DNA of 57,418 nucleotides. Origin: Ascidiaceihabitans sp. Lineage in GTDB: Bacteria; Pseudomonadota; Alphaproteobacteria; Rhodobacterales; Rhodobacteraceae. The notes beneath the pieces are model-generated. The model saw nothing but the letters and a program-made list of their open reading frames with translations, ran no database searches and was not told where the DNA came from. The stretch is taken from NCBI GenBank assembly GCA_028825475.1, contig JAPKAB010000017.1, positions 1 to 57,418 on the forward strand, in the 5' to 3' direction. The position numbers and the translations under genes were made by a program. Positions 36,555 to 46,699 of the stretch are shown here, piece after piece (position 1 is the first letter of the stretch; each line of letters starts with the position of its first letter).

Positions 36555-37751
36555 ATGACCAATTTTACAATCGCCAGTTTCAACGTCAAAAATTTAATTG
36601 GTGAGGACAAAGAGTACTACAAGTTCCAGAAATACACGCCAGAAGAATACGCATGGAAAGCAGATTGGCTGTCTGAACAGTTGCAAACGATGAACGCCGA
36701 TATCGTTGGTTTTCAGGAGATATTTGAGGAAAGCGCACTGCGTGATGTGATCGCAGAGGCAGACGCCGAAGGGATCGAAGACAACGCTGCCCATATTCCG
36801 GACAAAACCAAACGCTACCGCAAACGCGCAATTTTCCGCAAACTGGCTTACACTCCCTATACGAATGCAGCCCTCGCATTTGCACCAAACCTGAATGATG
36901 GTGGTTCCGGTGAACGCCGCCCCGGTCTTGCGATCCTGTCGCGCTTTGGCTTTGTTGGTGAACCTGAGGTAATCCAAGACTTGGACGAAGACCAAATCAA
37001 ATGGACCGGTAAAAGTCAGGAAGGCAGCTATGTCCTCAAACGCCTTTCCCGCCCGATCCTTAAGGTCCGTGTTCCCGTTGGCGATGCAGTCGTCACAATA
37101 TTTAACTGCCATCTGAAATCAAAGCTGGGTGAATATGACGTGCCAGAAGGTGCAGAGGTTCCAGCCGAAGCAGTCCTGACTGAATACGATCCAGTTGGCC
37201 GCGCGATGGGTGCAATGCGTGCCTCAATGCGCCGCATGGCCGAAGCCTGCATGCTGCGCCGTTTGATTGTTGAAGAACTGCATGCTGGTAATCCTGTAAT
37301 GGTTATGGGTGATTTCAATGACGGCGAACACGCAGTCAGTAGCGAAATCATCAGTGGTGAAGCCCCGTTCAAAAACTATTCTTGGATGCTGCGCCATGAT
37401 GCCAAGGCCTCTAATGATCGCTATTCAAAAGAGCAAAACATCCAGATCACCGAAGATATCGAACGCGTGCGCCTGCACTCAGCTGAAAAACAGTTCGTGC
37501 GCAAATCAGCCCGCGATATGGTGTTCACTGCGGCCTTTGGTGGCAACTTTGAAAGCATCGATCAGATCTATATGTCCCACCACTTTATGGCGGACACACC
37601 TAACAGCATCGGTGAGATGGAATATTTCAGCGTCCTGAACGATCACCTGACAGACGGCAGCCATCCTGAAGCCCCGTATAACAAACTGGCGTCAGATCAC
37701 GGCCAGATCATTGCGCATATGCGCCTAAACGATCGCAACAAACGAGGCTAA
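36555..37751 (+). CDS. Endonuclease/exonuclease/phosphatase (EEP) family protein
   Basis: A 398-aa hydrolase of the EEP superfamily (DNase I, exonuclease III, inositol phosphatase fold). Seen: FNVKNLIG near the start, DIVGFQEIFE with the metal-binding Glu (about residue 50), MGDFNDGEH, and a late DHGQI with the catalytic His. Substrate in this family ranges from nucleic acid to phospholipids. No signal peptide. The start at 36555 follows the dehydratase stop by one base, so it is cotranslated with it. Confidence 0.82.
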   Translation: MTNFTIASFNVKNLIGEDKEYYKFQKYTPEEYAWKADWLSEQLQTMNADIVGFQEIFEESALRDVIAEADAEGIEDNAAHIPDKTKRYRKRAIFRKLAYTPYTNAALAFAPNLNDGGSGERRPGLAILSRFGFVGEPEVIQDLDEDQIKWTGKSQEGSYVLKRLSRPILKVRVPVGDAVVTIFNCHLKSKLGEYDVPEGAEVPAEAVLTEYDPVGRAMGAMRASMRRMAEACMLRRLIVEELHAGNPVMVMGDFNDGEHAVSSEIISGEAPFKNYSWMLRHDAKASNDRYSKEQNIQITEDIERVRLHSAEKQFVRKSARDMVFTAAFGGNFESIDQIYMSHHFMADTPNSIGEMEYFSVLNDHLTDGSHPEAPYNKLASDHGQIIAHMRLNDRNKRG

Positions 37752-37754
37752 TTC

Positions 37755-38543
37755 ATGAAGTATGCGCATCTTGAAAACACAAAACTGCACTACAGGATTG
37801 ATGGGCCAGAGGACGGCGCACCTGTTGTCTTCGCCAACTCCCTTGGCACTGATTTGCGCCTATGGGATCCAATCCTGCCATTGCTCCCAAAAGGCCTGCG
37901 CATTTTGAGGTTCGATAAGCGTGGCCATGGCCTAAGCGCATGCCCACCTGCCCCATATTCCATGGGATCGCTGATCACCGATACCGAGCAATTGATGGAT
38001 CATACGGGTTTCAAAGACGCCCTATTTGTGGGTCTGTCCATTGGTGGCATGATCGCTCAAGGGCTGGCCGTGAAGCGATTGGATTTGATCCGTGCAATGG
38101 TTTTATCCAATACAGCAGCAAAAATTGGGAATGCTCCGATGTGGTCGGACCGCATTAATATTGTCCAAACGCAAGGCATCGACGCACTGGCCGACGGCGT
38201 CATGCAGCGCTGGTTTGGTAAAGCATTCTGTGCGGGCCCCGACCTTGAACTATGGCGCAACATGTTGGTTCAGCAAAGCGTCCAAGGTTACACTGGCTGT
38301 TGCGCGGCTATCTCAGGTACTGATTTTTACACGCCAACCTCAGGCCTGCGTCTGCCGACATTGGGCATTGCTGGGCCAGAAGATGGTTCAACCCCACCCG
38401 ATTTGGTGCGCGAAACCATTGATCTTATCCCCGGAAGCACGTTCCATCTGATGCGTAAAGCTGGCCACCTGCCTTGCGTCGAGCAACCGATCGAGTATGC
38501 ACAGGTTTTGACAGACTTCATGCGCAGTACAGGACATATCTAA
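37755..38543 (+). CDS. pcaD: 3-oxoadipate enol-lactonase
   Basis: An alpha/beta hydrolase of 262 aa that opens 3-oxoadipate enol-lactone in the protocatechuate branch of the beta-ketoadipate pathway. The nucleophile Ser95 in GLSIGGM, His238 in AGHLPC and the RFDKRGHG motif are present. Assignment to pcaD rests on sequence pattern plus its position 3 bp before pcaB; the rest of the pathway (pcaG, pcaH, pcaC) is not in the window. Confidence 0.88.
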   Translation: MKYAHLENTKLHYRIDGPEDGAPVVFANSLGTDLRLWDPILPLLPKGLRILRFDKRGHGLSACPPAPYSMGSLITDTEQLMDHTGFKDALFVGLSIGGMIAQGLAVKRLDLIRAMVLSNTAAKIGNAPMWSDRINIVQTQGIDALADGVMQRWFGKAFCAGPDLELWRNMLVQQSVQGYTGCCAAISGTDFYTPTSGLRLPTLGIAGPEDGSTPPDLVRETIDLIPGSTFHLMRKAGHLPCVEQPIEYAQVLTDFMRSTGHI

Positions 38544-38546
38544 CCC

Positions 38547-39869
38547 ATGGCAGCTTCCGTTTTTGACAGCCCACTTTACGCCAAATTGTTTCCATCAGGG
38601 GACACTGGCCGCCTATTTACGGACAGTGCAGCCATTCGGGCTATGCTTTTGGTTGAGGGCGCATTGGCAAAAGTCCAAGGTAAATTGGGTGTAATCCCTA
38701 ATGAGAGCGGTGCCGCAATCCATCGCGCAAGCCTTGAGATTACCGTCGATCCAGGTGCCATCGCGGCATCAACAGGACAAAACGGGGTGTGTGTTCCTGG
38801 GTTGGTCGCTGCATTTCGCAAAGAAATGGAAGCGCCAGAGCACAGCGCCTTCGCCCACTGGGGTGCCACAAGCCAAGACATCATCGATACCGCGTTGATG
38901 TTGCGTATGCGCCAAGCGCTGACGCTGGCAGAAACCGATATCAAAACCATCCTAACTTCGCTTGCAAATCAAGCGGCGAAATATGCAGATCAGCCAATGC
39001 CTGCGCGCACCTATAGCCAGCATGCGACGCCCACCAGTTGGGGCGCTGTGATTGCAACATGGGGCATGCCTTTGCTCGATGCACTAAAGGACTTAGACGA
39101 ATTGCGCGCCTCATCGCTTTGGGTTTCCCTGAGTGGCGCGGCGGGCACCTCATCGGCACTTGGCCCCAAAGCTGATCAAACACGCACGGATTTGGCTGCA
39201 GCCCTTGGCCTGAACGATCCCAAACGCAGTTGGCATACAGACCGCACCCCCGTGTTAAGGATCGCGGATTGGAGCGCACGGGTCACAACAATCTTAGGCG
39301 CGATGGGCCAAAGCCTGATTGGGCTTAGCACAGGTGGGATCGACGAGGTCACACTTGGAGCATCCGGTGCATCATCAACAATGCCACAAAAACAAAACCC
39401 AGTCGCGCCATCAGCCATTGTCGCGCTGTCAAATCAGGTTTCGGGCCTGCGCAGCAGCTTGCATGCAGCTGCAGTCCACCAACACCAACGCGATGGTGTC
39501 GCATGGTTCACTGAATGGATGACACTGCCCCAAATCATGTTGTCCGGTGCATCTGCATTGGCCCATGCGAAAAGACTAAGCGCCAACATGACGCCCCAAA
39601 CCGACAATATGAATGATGCCTTGGGTGGTCTTGGGTTAATTCACGCCGAGGCACTGAGCTTTGCACTTGCTGAAACTATGCCGCGCCCCGATGCCCAAAC
39701 TGAAACTAAAAAGCTATGCGCGCAAGCGATCGAAGCGGGCCAAGAACTGGCAACAGTTGCACAGGCCGCACATACGTCGATTTCCCCTGCGACATTCCAA
39801 GCCACAGAACAAATGGGATGTGCGCCCAATCAAGCGCGCGCATTCGCTGCAGCTGTTAAGGCCCTCTAG
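38547..39869 (+). CDS. pcaB: 3-carboxy-cis,cis-muconate cycloisomerase
   Basis: A fumarase/aspartase-superfamily enzyme of 440 aa that lactonises carboxymuconate in protocatechuate breakdown. The family signature GASGASSTMPQKQNP (about residues 270-284) and the HWGATSQDI motif are visible. It follows pcaD closely (3 bp), supporting the pathway role. Confidence 0.92.
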   Translation: MAASVFDSPLYAKLFPSGDTGRLFTDSAAIRAMLLVEGALAKVQGKLGVIPNESGAAIHRASLEITVDPGAIAASTGQNGVCVPGLVAAFRKEMEAPEHSAFAHWGATSQDIIDTALMLRMRQALTLAETDIKTILTSLANQAAKYADQPMPARTYSQHATPTSWGAVIATWGMPLLDALKDLDELRASSLWVSLSGAAGTSSALGPKADQTRTDLAAALGLNDPKRSWHTDRTPVLRIADWSARVTTILGAMGQSLIGLSTGGIDEVTLGASGASSTMPQKQNPVAPSAIVALSNQVSGLRSSLHAAAVHQHQRDGVAWFTEWMTLPQIMLSGASALAHAKRLSANMTPQTDNMNDALGGLGLIHAEALSFALAETMPRPDAQTETKKLCAQAIEAGQELATVAQAAHTSISPATFQATEQMGCAPNQARAFAAAVKAL

Positions 39870-39871
39870 AA

Positions 39872-41080
39872 ATGCGCCTACCCGTACTGTTCATCATGTT
39901 CACCGTCATGATCGATGCGATGGGCATTGGTCTGATTATGCCCGTAATGCCCGATTTGATGGTCGAAGTGGGTGGTGGCACTTTGGGGGCAGCTGCCTTG
40001 TGGGGTGGGTTGTTATCCACGTCATTTGCCGCGATGCAGTTCCTGTTTGGACCTGTTGTGGGCGGACTATCTGATAGGTTCGGGCGACGTCCGATCTTGT
40101 TGGTTTCCTTGGTGGCAATGGCCGCTGACTATCTGCTGATGGCCGTCGCAGGCACCATTTGGTTGCTTCTGATTGGCCGCATCATTGGCGGAATTACGGC
40201 CGCGACACACTCAACCGCGAATGCATACATCGCAGATATCTCCAAACCAGAAGATAAGTCCGCCAATTTCGGATTGATCGGTGCGGCCTTCGGGCTCGGG
40301 TTTGTCCTTGGACCATTGATTGGTGGCTTGTTGGCCGAATACGGCACCCGCGCCCCGTTCTATGCCGCCGCAGTTCTGTCGGGACTAAATGCACTGTTCG
40401 GATGGGTCGTGTTGAAAGAAACAGTAACTGACGCGATCCGGCGTCCATTTTCACTGAAACGCGCAAATCCGTTTGGCGCGTTTAAAGCCCTGAGCAAGCT
40501 GCCAATGATCGGTACGCTACTTGGCGTTTATTTTGTCTATTCCATCGCACACACAGTATACCCCGCCATCTGGAGCTATTTTGGCAAGGAACGCTTTGAT
40601 TGGGATCCGGCAACCATCGGATTATCCTTGGGGCTGTTTGGGATCATGATGGCAGTTGTCCAAGGGTTTCTGATCCGCCCAGCGATCAAATATTTGGGGG
40701 AACGGGGAACAATCATTTACGGATTGTTCTTTGATATCATAGCGTTTGGCTTTCTAAGCCTTGTGACTTCTGGAACCGTTGCATTGTTTTTCATCCCTGT
40801 TGCTGCACTTGCAGGGATCGTCTCGCCAGCGCTTCAAGGATTGATGTCACAGGCCGTCGGAGATGATCAACAAGGGGAGTTGCAAGGCGCATTGACGTCA
40901 TTGTCCGCACTGGCCATGATCATTTCACCAATGTTGATGACCAGCATCTTTGCCGCATTCACCGCAGAGACAGCACCCTTCTACATGCCAGGTGCACCAT
41001 TCTTACTGGCACTTATCCTAACGTTGATCGCAATAGCGCTGTTCATGCGTCATCGCTCTTCAGGTGACGCTACGGAATAA
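39872..41080 (+). CDS. TetA-like MFS transporter
   Basis: A 402-aa MFS protein with about twelve membrane helices and a motif A of GGLSDRFGRRP (about residues 65-75). The N-terminal IDAMGIGLIMPVMPDL and GRIIGGITAATHSTANAYIADI patterns match the TCR/Tet subfamily of drug/H+ antiporters. This subgroup also includes many non-resistance exporters, and its gene starts 2 bp after pcaB; an aromatic or related substrate is thus as likely as tetracycline. The last gene of the tight block. Confidence 0.85.
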   Translation: MRLPVLFIMFTVMIDAMGIGLIMPVMPDLMVEVGGGTLGAAALWGGLLSTSFAAMQFLFGPVVGGLSDRFGRRPILLVSLVAMAADYLLMAVAGTIWLLLIGRIIGGITAATHSTANAYIADISKPEDKSANFGLIGAAFGLGFVLGPLIGGLLAEYGTRAPFYAAAVLSGLNALFGWVVLKETVTDAIRRPFSLKRANPFGAFKALSKLPMIGTLLGVYFVYSIAHTVYPAIWSYFGKERFDWDPATIGLSLGLFGIMMAVVQGFLIRPAIKYLGERGTIIYGLFFDIIAFGFLSLVTSGTVALFFIPVAALAGIVSPALQGLMSQAVGDDQQGELQGALTSLSALAMIISPMLMTSIFAAFTAETAPFYMPGAPFLLALILTLIAIALFMRHRSSGDATE

Positions 41081-41168
41081 GCAGTCCGGCCCCCAAGGTT
41101 ACCTTTTTTCTTGAGCTATGCGCCGACACAGGCCAGCATGATGAAAAGCCTGAGCTAATGGAGCCGTC

Positions 41169-42260
41169 ATGCAAACAATCAAAGCCGCCGTCTGCCACGC
41201 ATTTGGAGAACCCTTGCGTGTTGAGGATATACAACTGCGATCTCCTGAAATGGGCGAAGTCGAAGTAACATTGGACGCTGTTGCGATCTGCCATTCCGAC
41301 ATCTCATTCGCTGGTGGCGCATGGGGTGGATCATTGCCAGCAGTCTACGGCCACGAAGCCGCAGGTCGCATTAGTGCTGTCGGTAATGGTGTGAACGGAT
41401 TGGCGGTTGGGGACAGTGTTGTTGTGACATTGATCAGATCCTGCGGCACATGCCCAAGCTGTGCTGGCGGCAAGCCAACGGTCTGCGAAACCTCTTATGA
41501 TGGTGACCACGGGCCGATCAAAACAGCTGACGGTGGGAAATTACACCAGGCGATGGCAACCGGTGGATTTGCCGAAAAAGTCGTTGTTGACCAACGCCAA
41601 CTGGTCAAAATTTCACATGACATTCCAAAAGATGCTGCCAGCCTAATTGCATGTGGCGTGATCACAGGTGTTGGGGCGGTTATTAACGCTGCTAATCTGC
41701 GTGCCGGACAAGACGTTGTCGTCATTGGTGCTGGGGGCGTTGGCCTGAACGCCATTCAAGGTGCCCGCATTGCTGGTGCGCGACGCATCGTTGCCGTTGA
41801 TATGAGTGAAGAAAAACTGGCCATCGCCAAAGAATTTGGCGCAACTCATGGCGTTTTGGCAACTGCCGAAAAACCTTGGCGCGCAAGCTATAAGGCATTG
41901 GGCGGGCGCGGTGCGGAAGCGGTTATCGTCACCGTGGGCGCGATCCCAGCCTATGAGGATGCACCTAAATATCTTGGCCGCGGTGGCAAAGTCATCATGG
42001 TTGGCATGCCCCATTCAGGCGCAATGGCTGAATTTGAGCCCGTCATGTTGGCGGCTGTTGGTCAGGGCATGATTGGGTCAAAGATGGGTGACGTTGTTAT
42101 TCAACGCGATATTCCATGGATGGTCGATTTGTACACCCAAGGACGTTTGAAGTTGGATGAGTTGATTTCTGGCCGTTGGTCATTGGACCAAATCAACGAG
42201 GCGATTGCGGATACAAAAACGGGTTCTGCGCGGCGCAACGTGATTATGTTTGATAGGTAG
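41169..42260 (+). CDS. Zinc-dependent alcohol dehydrogenase family
   Basis: A 363-aa medium-chain dehydrogenase/reductase. The catalytic zinc residues (CHSDIS, GHEAAGRI) and a structural zinc lobe (CGTCPSCAGGKPTVC) are intact, with the NAD-binding VVVIGAGGVGLNAIQGA Rossmann loop. It resembles the class III-type/ADH group but lacks signs of a formaldehyde-specific enzyme. Substrate unknown. It lies 88 bp after the MFS gene and may be part of the same transcript. Confidence 0.88.
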   Translation: MQTIKAAVCHAFGEPLRVEDIQLRSPEMGEVEVTLDAVAICHSDISFAGGAWGGSLPAVYGHEAAGRISAVGNGVNGLAVGDSVVVTLIRSCGTCPSCAGGKPTVCETSYDGDHGPIKTADGGKLHQAMATGGFAEKVVVDQRQLVKISHDIPKDAASLIACGVITGVGAVINAANLRAGQDVVVIGAGGVGLNAIQGARIAGARRIVAVDMSEEKLAIAKEFGATHGVLATAEKPWRASYKALGGRGAEAVIVTVGAIPAYEDAPKYLGRGGKVIMVGMPHSGAMAEFEPVMLAAVGQGMIGSKMGDVVIQRDIPWMVDLYTQGRLKLDELISGRWSLDQINEAIADTKTGSARRNVIMFDR

Positions 42261-42262
42261 AA

Positions 42263-42324
42263 TGGGGCGCTGCCCCCGCTCGCCTTTGGCGATCTCCCCC
42301 GGAGTTTATTTGGTAAGATGAAGT
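42263..42324. repeat. GC-rich intergenic palindromic element (REP-like)
   Basis: The sequence contains GGGGC-GCT-GCCCC (42264-42276), CGCC-TTT-GGCG (42281-42291), CCCCCGGAG and then TTTATTTGGTAAGATGAAG. This resembles short palindromic elements I recall from other Rhodobacterales intergenic regions, with CCCCGGAGTATTT and AAGATGAAG ends. It is present once in this window. Confidence 0.45.
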
Positions 42325-42334
42325 TGGGCCCGTT

Positions 42335-43564
42335 ATGAAGCTGCAAGATTTAGAAGTCATTGTTACAGCGCCTCCCCCACCTGGATGGGGCGGTCGATAT
42401 TGGATCTTGGTTAAGGTCACAACGGACACAGGCATTGTTGGTTGGGGGGAATGCTATGCCTCCTCCATTGGACCGATTGCGATGAAAGCTGTGATCGAGG
42501 ACGTTTTTGCCCGCCATATGCAGGGCGAGAACCCTGAGAACATCGAATTAATGTATCGCCGTGTTTATTCTTCTGGATTTACGCAGCGTCCTGACCTGAC
42601 TGTTATTGGCGCATTTTCGGGACTTGAAATCGCATGTTGGGATGTTTTGGGCAAAGACCGTGATCGGCCTGTTCACGCCCTAATTGGCGGGCGCATGAAT
42701 GATCGCATCCGTGCCTATACCTACCTGTACCCATTGCCTCACCACGACATAAATGCCTTTTGGACATCGCCAGAGATGGCTGCCGAGTCTGCACTTGATT
42801 GCGTGGCGCGTGGATACACTGCGGTTAAGTTTGACCCTGCTGGCCCATACACCCTGCGTGGTGGGCACATGCCTGCCATGAGTGACATCACCCAATCTGT
42901 CGCCTTTTGCAAAGCCATCCGCGACGCCGTTGGTAATAAGGCGGACCTGCTATTTGGAACCCATGGTCAGTTCACCACTGCGGGTGCCATTCGGTTGGCC
43001 CAAGCCATCGAACCCTATAGCCCACTTTGGTATGAAGAACCTGTGCCGCCAGACGCGGTGGAACAAATGGCCCAAGTGGCACGCAGCACCCGCATTCCTG
43101 TGGCAACAGGTGAACGATTGACCACAAAGGCCGAATTCGCCCCAATTTTGCGCAGTGGGGCAGCCGCGATCTTGCAGCCTGCATTGGGCCGTGCAGGCGG
43201 TATCTGGGAGATGAAAAAGGTTGCCGCGATGGCTGAGGTTTACAACGCGCAGATGGCACCGCACTTGTATGCTGGCCCCATTGAGTGGGCCGCCAACATC
43301 CAATACGCAGCATCGATCCCCAACATCCTGATGTGTGAGTGCATTGAAACCCCATTCCACGACCAATTGATCAAAGGCAGCATTCGGGTTGAGGACGGTT
43401 TTATCACCCCTCCATCAACCCCTGGCCTTGGCATTGATGTCGACGAGGCACTGGCGCGCGCCCACCCATACACTGACGATGGTCTGCATTTGGAAATGCA
43501 AGAAGCGCCCTGTGACTATGTGAATGGCAATTCCTTTGCAGGTGGGGCCCCTATCAAGACTTAG
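42335..43564 (+). CDS. Enolase-superfamily (mandelate racemase/muconate lactonising) enzyme
   Basis: A 409-aa MR/MLE-type protein with the capping domain (residues 1-~120) and TIM barrel. In sugar-acid dehydratases of this fold the three metal ligands are Asp, Glu, Glu, 26 residues apart. Here Glu234 (EEP) and Glu260 (GER) are present with that spacing, but the first position (208) is glycine in FGTHGQ; His210 next to it is kept and APHLYAGP holds another conserved His. It may use a changed metal site or act as a different type of dehydratase. The substrate is unknown; it lies between an alcohol dehydrogenase and valS. Confidence 0.78.
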   Translation: MKLQDLEVIVTAPPPPGWGGRYWILVKVTTDTGIVGWGECYASSIGPIAMKAVIEDVFARHMQGENPENIELMYRRVYSSGFTQRPDLTVIGAFSGLEIACWDVLGKDRDRPVHALIGGRMNDRIRAYTYLYPLPHHDINAFWTSPEMAAESALDCVARGYTAVKFDPAGPYTLRGGHMPAMSDITQSVAFCKAIRDAVGNKADLLFGTHGQFTTAGAIRLAQAIEPYSPLWYEEPVPPDAVEQMAQVARSTRIPVATGERLTTKAEFAPILRSGAAAILQPALGRAGGIWEMKKVAAMAEVYNAQMAPHLYAGPIEWAANIQYAASIPNILMCECIETPFHDQLIKGSIRVEDGFITPPSTPGLGIDVDEALARAHPYTDDGLHLEMQEAPCDYVNGNSFAGGAPIKT

Positions 43565-43640
43565 TGCCTTTCCCTTGCGCCTGCGTTTCGCTATCTGATG
43601 TTTTAACTTAAAACACCCACGACCAAAGGATACCGTAGCC

Positions 43641-46600
43641 ATGGCGCTGGAAAAGAAATTCGACGCGACAACCGCAGAACCCCGTCTTTATCAAGCATGG
43701 GAAGCGGCCGGTTGTTTTGTGGCAGGCGCAAATGCCAAGCCAGAGGCCAGCAGCTATTGCATCATGATCCCACCGCCAAACGTCACGGGCGTTTTGCACA
43801 TGGGTCACGCGTTCAACAACACACTTCAAGACATCATGATGCGCTGGAAGCGTATGCAGGGTTTTGACACGCTATGGCAGCCGGGCACCGACCACGCGGG
43901 CATCGCCACGCAAATGGTTGTGGAGCGCAAACTGGCTGAAACACAGCAGCCTTCGCGCGCTGAAATGGGGCGCGATGCGTTCCTTGAAAAGGTTTGGGAG
44001 TGGAAAGAAGAATCCGGCGGGCAGATCATCAACCAGTTGAAACGCCTTGGTGCGTCTTGTGATTGGGATCGTGAAGCCTTTACCATGTCCGGCAATTTCC
44101 CTGACGCCGTGATCAAAGTCTTTGTTGAGATGTACAACAAGGGCCTGATTTATCGCGGCAAACGTCTGGTCAATTGGGATCCGCATTTCGAGACAGCGAT
44201 TTCCGATCTTGAAGTCGAAAATGTTGAGACGCCGGGCCACATGTGGCACTTTAAATATCCGCTCGCAGGTGGCGCGACCTATACCTACATCGAAAAAGAT
44301 GAGGACGGGAACGTCACACTTTCCGAGGAACGTGATTACATCTCAATCGCCACCACGCGTCCTGAAACCATGCTGGGTGATGGCGCGGTTGCTGTGCATC
44401 CATCGGACGAGCGTTACGCGTCTATCGTTGGTAAGCTGTGCGAAATTCCTGTTGGTCCGAAAGAATTTCGCCGCCTGATCCCGATCATCACGGATGAATA
44501 TCCTGACAAGGATTTCGGATCTGGTGCGGTGAAGATCACGGGTGCCCACGATTTTAACGACTACCAAGTTGCCAAACGTGGCGGCATCCCGATGTTCAAC
44601 CTGATGGACACAAAAGCCGCAATGCGCGCGGACGGTAAGCCATACGCCGAAGAGGCCGCGATTGCCCAAGCGATTGCGAATGGCACCCAAGAATTCGATG
44701 AGGCGATGATCGCCGCGATGAACCTTGTGCCCGAAGAATACCGTGGCATGGACCGGTTCGAGGCCCGTAAGAAGGTTGTGAACGATATCACGGCTGAGGG
44801 TTTGGCCGTTATGACTACGGTTGTTGATTTCAATGAGGGTGACGATGGCGAGAACATCCAACGCATTATCCCCTATGTTGAGAACAAGCCGATCATGCAG
44901 CCGTTTGGTGACCGTTCAAAAGTTGTGATCGAACCGTTGCTGACGGATCAATGGTTTGTGGACACGGACAAGATCGTTGGCCCCGCGCTGGACGCTGTGC
45001 GCAACGGTGATGTGAAAATCATGCCAGAGAGCGGCGAGAAAGTGTATTACAACTGGCTGGATAATATCGAGCCTTGGTGTATCTCGCGCCAGCTTTGGTG
45101 GGGGCACCAGATTCCGGTTTGGTATGGGCCAGAGAAAATTTCAGGTGACGAAAACCTTGACTATAAAGGTGTTCCACTTCGTGCTTTTTGCGCACCAACT
45201 GCCGAAGGCGCTTTGTCGCTGGCGCGAGAATACTATGGAAGTGAGACCGACAAAGGTGGAGCGAGATTGATCGAACTCCACGATGACACATCAAAGTTGT
45301 ATGGTATCCAAAACTCATCGGCCGACGGTTCCCAGATCATTAGGATAGGGCGCGACCCCGACGTCCTCGACACATGGTTCTCCTCCGGCCTCTGGCCCAT
45401 CGGCACCCTCGGCTGGCCCGAAGAAACCGACGCGCTCAAACGCTATTTCCCAACCTCTGACCTGATCACAGGCCAAGACATCCTGTTCTTCTGGGTCGCG
45501 CGGATGATGATGATGCAGCTGGCTGTTGTCGATGAAATCCCGTTCAAAACCGTGTATTTGCACGGGCTTGTGCGCGACGCCAACGGCAAGAAGATGAGCA
45601 AATCAACGGGCAACGTCATCGACCCGCTCGACATCATCGACGAATACGGCGCCGACGCGCTGCGCTTTACCAATGCGGCGATGGCCTCTCTTGGCGGTGC
45701 GCTAAAGCTCGATACCAAACGAATTGAGGGCTACCGCAACTTCGTGACCAAGCTGTGGAATGCCGGCACCTACGGCGATTTCAAAGGCACGTTCGATGTG
45801 CCCCACGCAGACGGTGTGCCGGAAACCAATCTACCGTTGAACAACTGGATCAAAGGCGAGATTGCCAAGACACGCGAAGCCGTGGACGCGGCGCTGGACA
45901 CCTACCGTTTCAACGATGCGGCCAGCACGCTTTACAGCTTTGTCTGGAACACCTTCTGCTCGCAATACCTTGAGTTCACCAAACCCGTTTTGGACGGTGA
46001 TGACGCAGCAGCGGCGACTGAAACCAAGGCGACATATGCGTGGGCGTTCGATCAATGCTTGATCCTGTTGCACCCCATCATGCCGTTCGTGACCGAAGAG
46101 TTGTGGGGCGCTAAAGAGCGTCCAAAGATGTTGGTTCACACGGATTGGCCAACTTACACAGCGGCCGATCTTGTTGACGCGCAAGCGGACGCTGATTTGT
46201 CATGGACTGTTGCAATGATCGAGGCGATCCGTTCGGCCCGTGCCCAAATGAACGTACCGGGTGGTGATTTCGTGCCGTTGGTCGTTGTGGGCATGGACGC
46301 GGCGGCAACATCTGCGTGGGATCAGAACGAGGCGTTGATTAAACGCTTTGCCCGTATCGAGAGCCTAACAGCCGTTGATACAATGCCAAAAGGCACCGCA
46401 GCTTTGGCGGTTAGCGGCGGCGCATTCGGTATTCCGCTAGATGGCATCATCGATGTTGCGGCTGAAAAGGCCCGTCTTGAAAAGACGCTTGGTAAATTAG
46501 CCAAGGAATTGGGTGGCCTGCGTGGCCGTCTGAACAACCCTAAATTCGCGGACAGTGCACCGGCTGAGGTCATCGAAGAGACCAAAGCCAACCTAGCACT

Positions 46601-46661
46601 GCGCGAGGATGAAGAATCCAAGTTGAAAGACGCGTTGTCTCGCATCTCTGAACTTGGCTAA
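43641..46661 (+). CDS. valS: Valyl-tRNA synthetase
   Basis: Charges tRNA-Val and edits threonine. The 1006-aa class I synthetase has HMGH at residues 53-56 (the HIGH motif), the large editing domain with [16 protein letters not shown], the KMSKS motif at residues 651-655, and a C-terminal coiled coil that binds tRNA (about residues 930-1005, [13 protein letters not shown]). The stretch around residues 510-570, just before [16 protein letters not shown], is a variable insertion. Two base-composition styles are visible near 45340, more GC-rich after it. All key motifs are intact. Confidence 0.98.
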   Translation: MALEKKFDATTAEPRLYQAWEAAGCFVAGANAKPEASSYCIMIPPPNVTGVLHMGHAFNNTLQDIMMRWKRMQGFDTLWQPGTDHAGIATQMVVERKLAETQQPSRAEMGRDAFLEKVWEWKEESGGQIINQLKRLGASCDWDREAFTMSGNFPDAVIKVFVEMYNKGLIYRGKRLVNWDPHFETAISDLEVENVETPGHMWHFKYPLAGGATYTYIEKDEDGNVTLSEERDYISIATTRPETMLGDGAVAVHPSDERYASIVGKLCEIPVGPKEFRRLIPIITDEYPDKDFGSGAVKITGAHDFNDYQVAKRGGIPMFNLMDTKAAMRADGKPYAEEAAIAQAIANGTQEFDEAMIAAMNLVPEEYRGMDRFEARKKVVNDITAEGLAVMTTVVDFNEGDDGENIQRIIPYVENKPIMQPFGDRSKVVIEPLLTDQWFVDTDKIVGPALDAVRNGDVKIMPESGEKVYYNWLDNIEPWCISRQLWWGHQIPVWYGPEKISGDENLDYKGVPLRAFCAPTAEGALSLAREYYGSETDKGGARLIELHDDTSKLYGIQNSSADGSQIIRIGRDPDVLDTWFSSGLWPIGTLGWPEETDALKRYFPTSDLITGQDILFFWVARMMMMQLAVVDEIPFKTVYLHGLVRDANGKKMSKSTGNVIDPLDIIDEYGADALRFTNAAMASLGGALKLDTKRIEGYRNFVTKLWNAGTYGDFKGTFDVPHADGVPETNLPLNNWIKGEIAKTREAVDAALDTYRFNDAASTLYSFVWNTFCSQYLEFTKPVLDGDDAAAATETKATYAWAFDQCLILLHPIMPFVTEELWGAKERPKMLVHTDWPTYTAADLVDAQADADLSWTVAMIEAIRSARAQMNVPGGDFVPLVVVGMDAAATSAWDQNEALIKRFARIESLTAVDTMPKGTAALAVSGGAFGIPLDGIIDVAAEKARLEKTLGKLAKELGGLRGRLNNPKFADSAPAEVIEETKANLALREDEESKLKDALSRISELG

Positions 46662-46670
46662 TTGATTAGA

Positions 46671-46699
46671 CCGTTGCGCCCCATTCGCGGGCGCAACGG
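46671..46699. terminator. Terminator hairpin between valS and the crotonase gene
   Basis: CCGTTGCGCCC (46671-46681) and GGGCGCAACGG (46689-46699) form an 11-bp perfect stem with a 7-base loop. It sits between two converging genes and probably ends both. Confidence 0.8.

Noticed and set aside
39872-41080. A tetracycline resistance gene
   Set aside because: The subfamily match is real but many TetA-like MFS proteins are not resistance determinants; position after pcaB suggests a metabolic substrate.
45170-45345. An insertion or recombination scar within valS
   Set aside because: The stretch before the [12 protein letters not shown] motif is a known variable insertion in valyl-tRNA synthetases; frame and motifs are intact.
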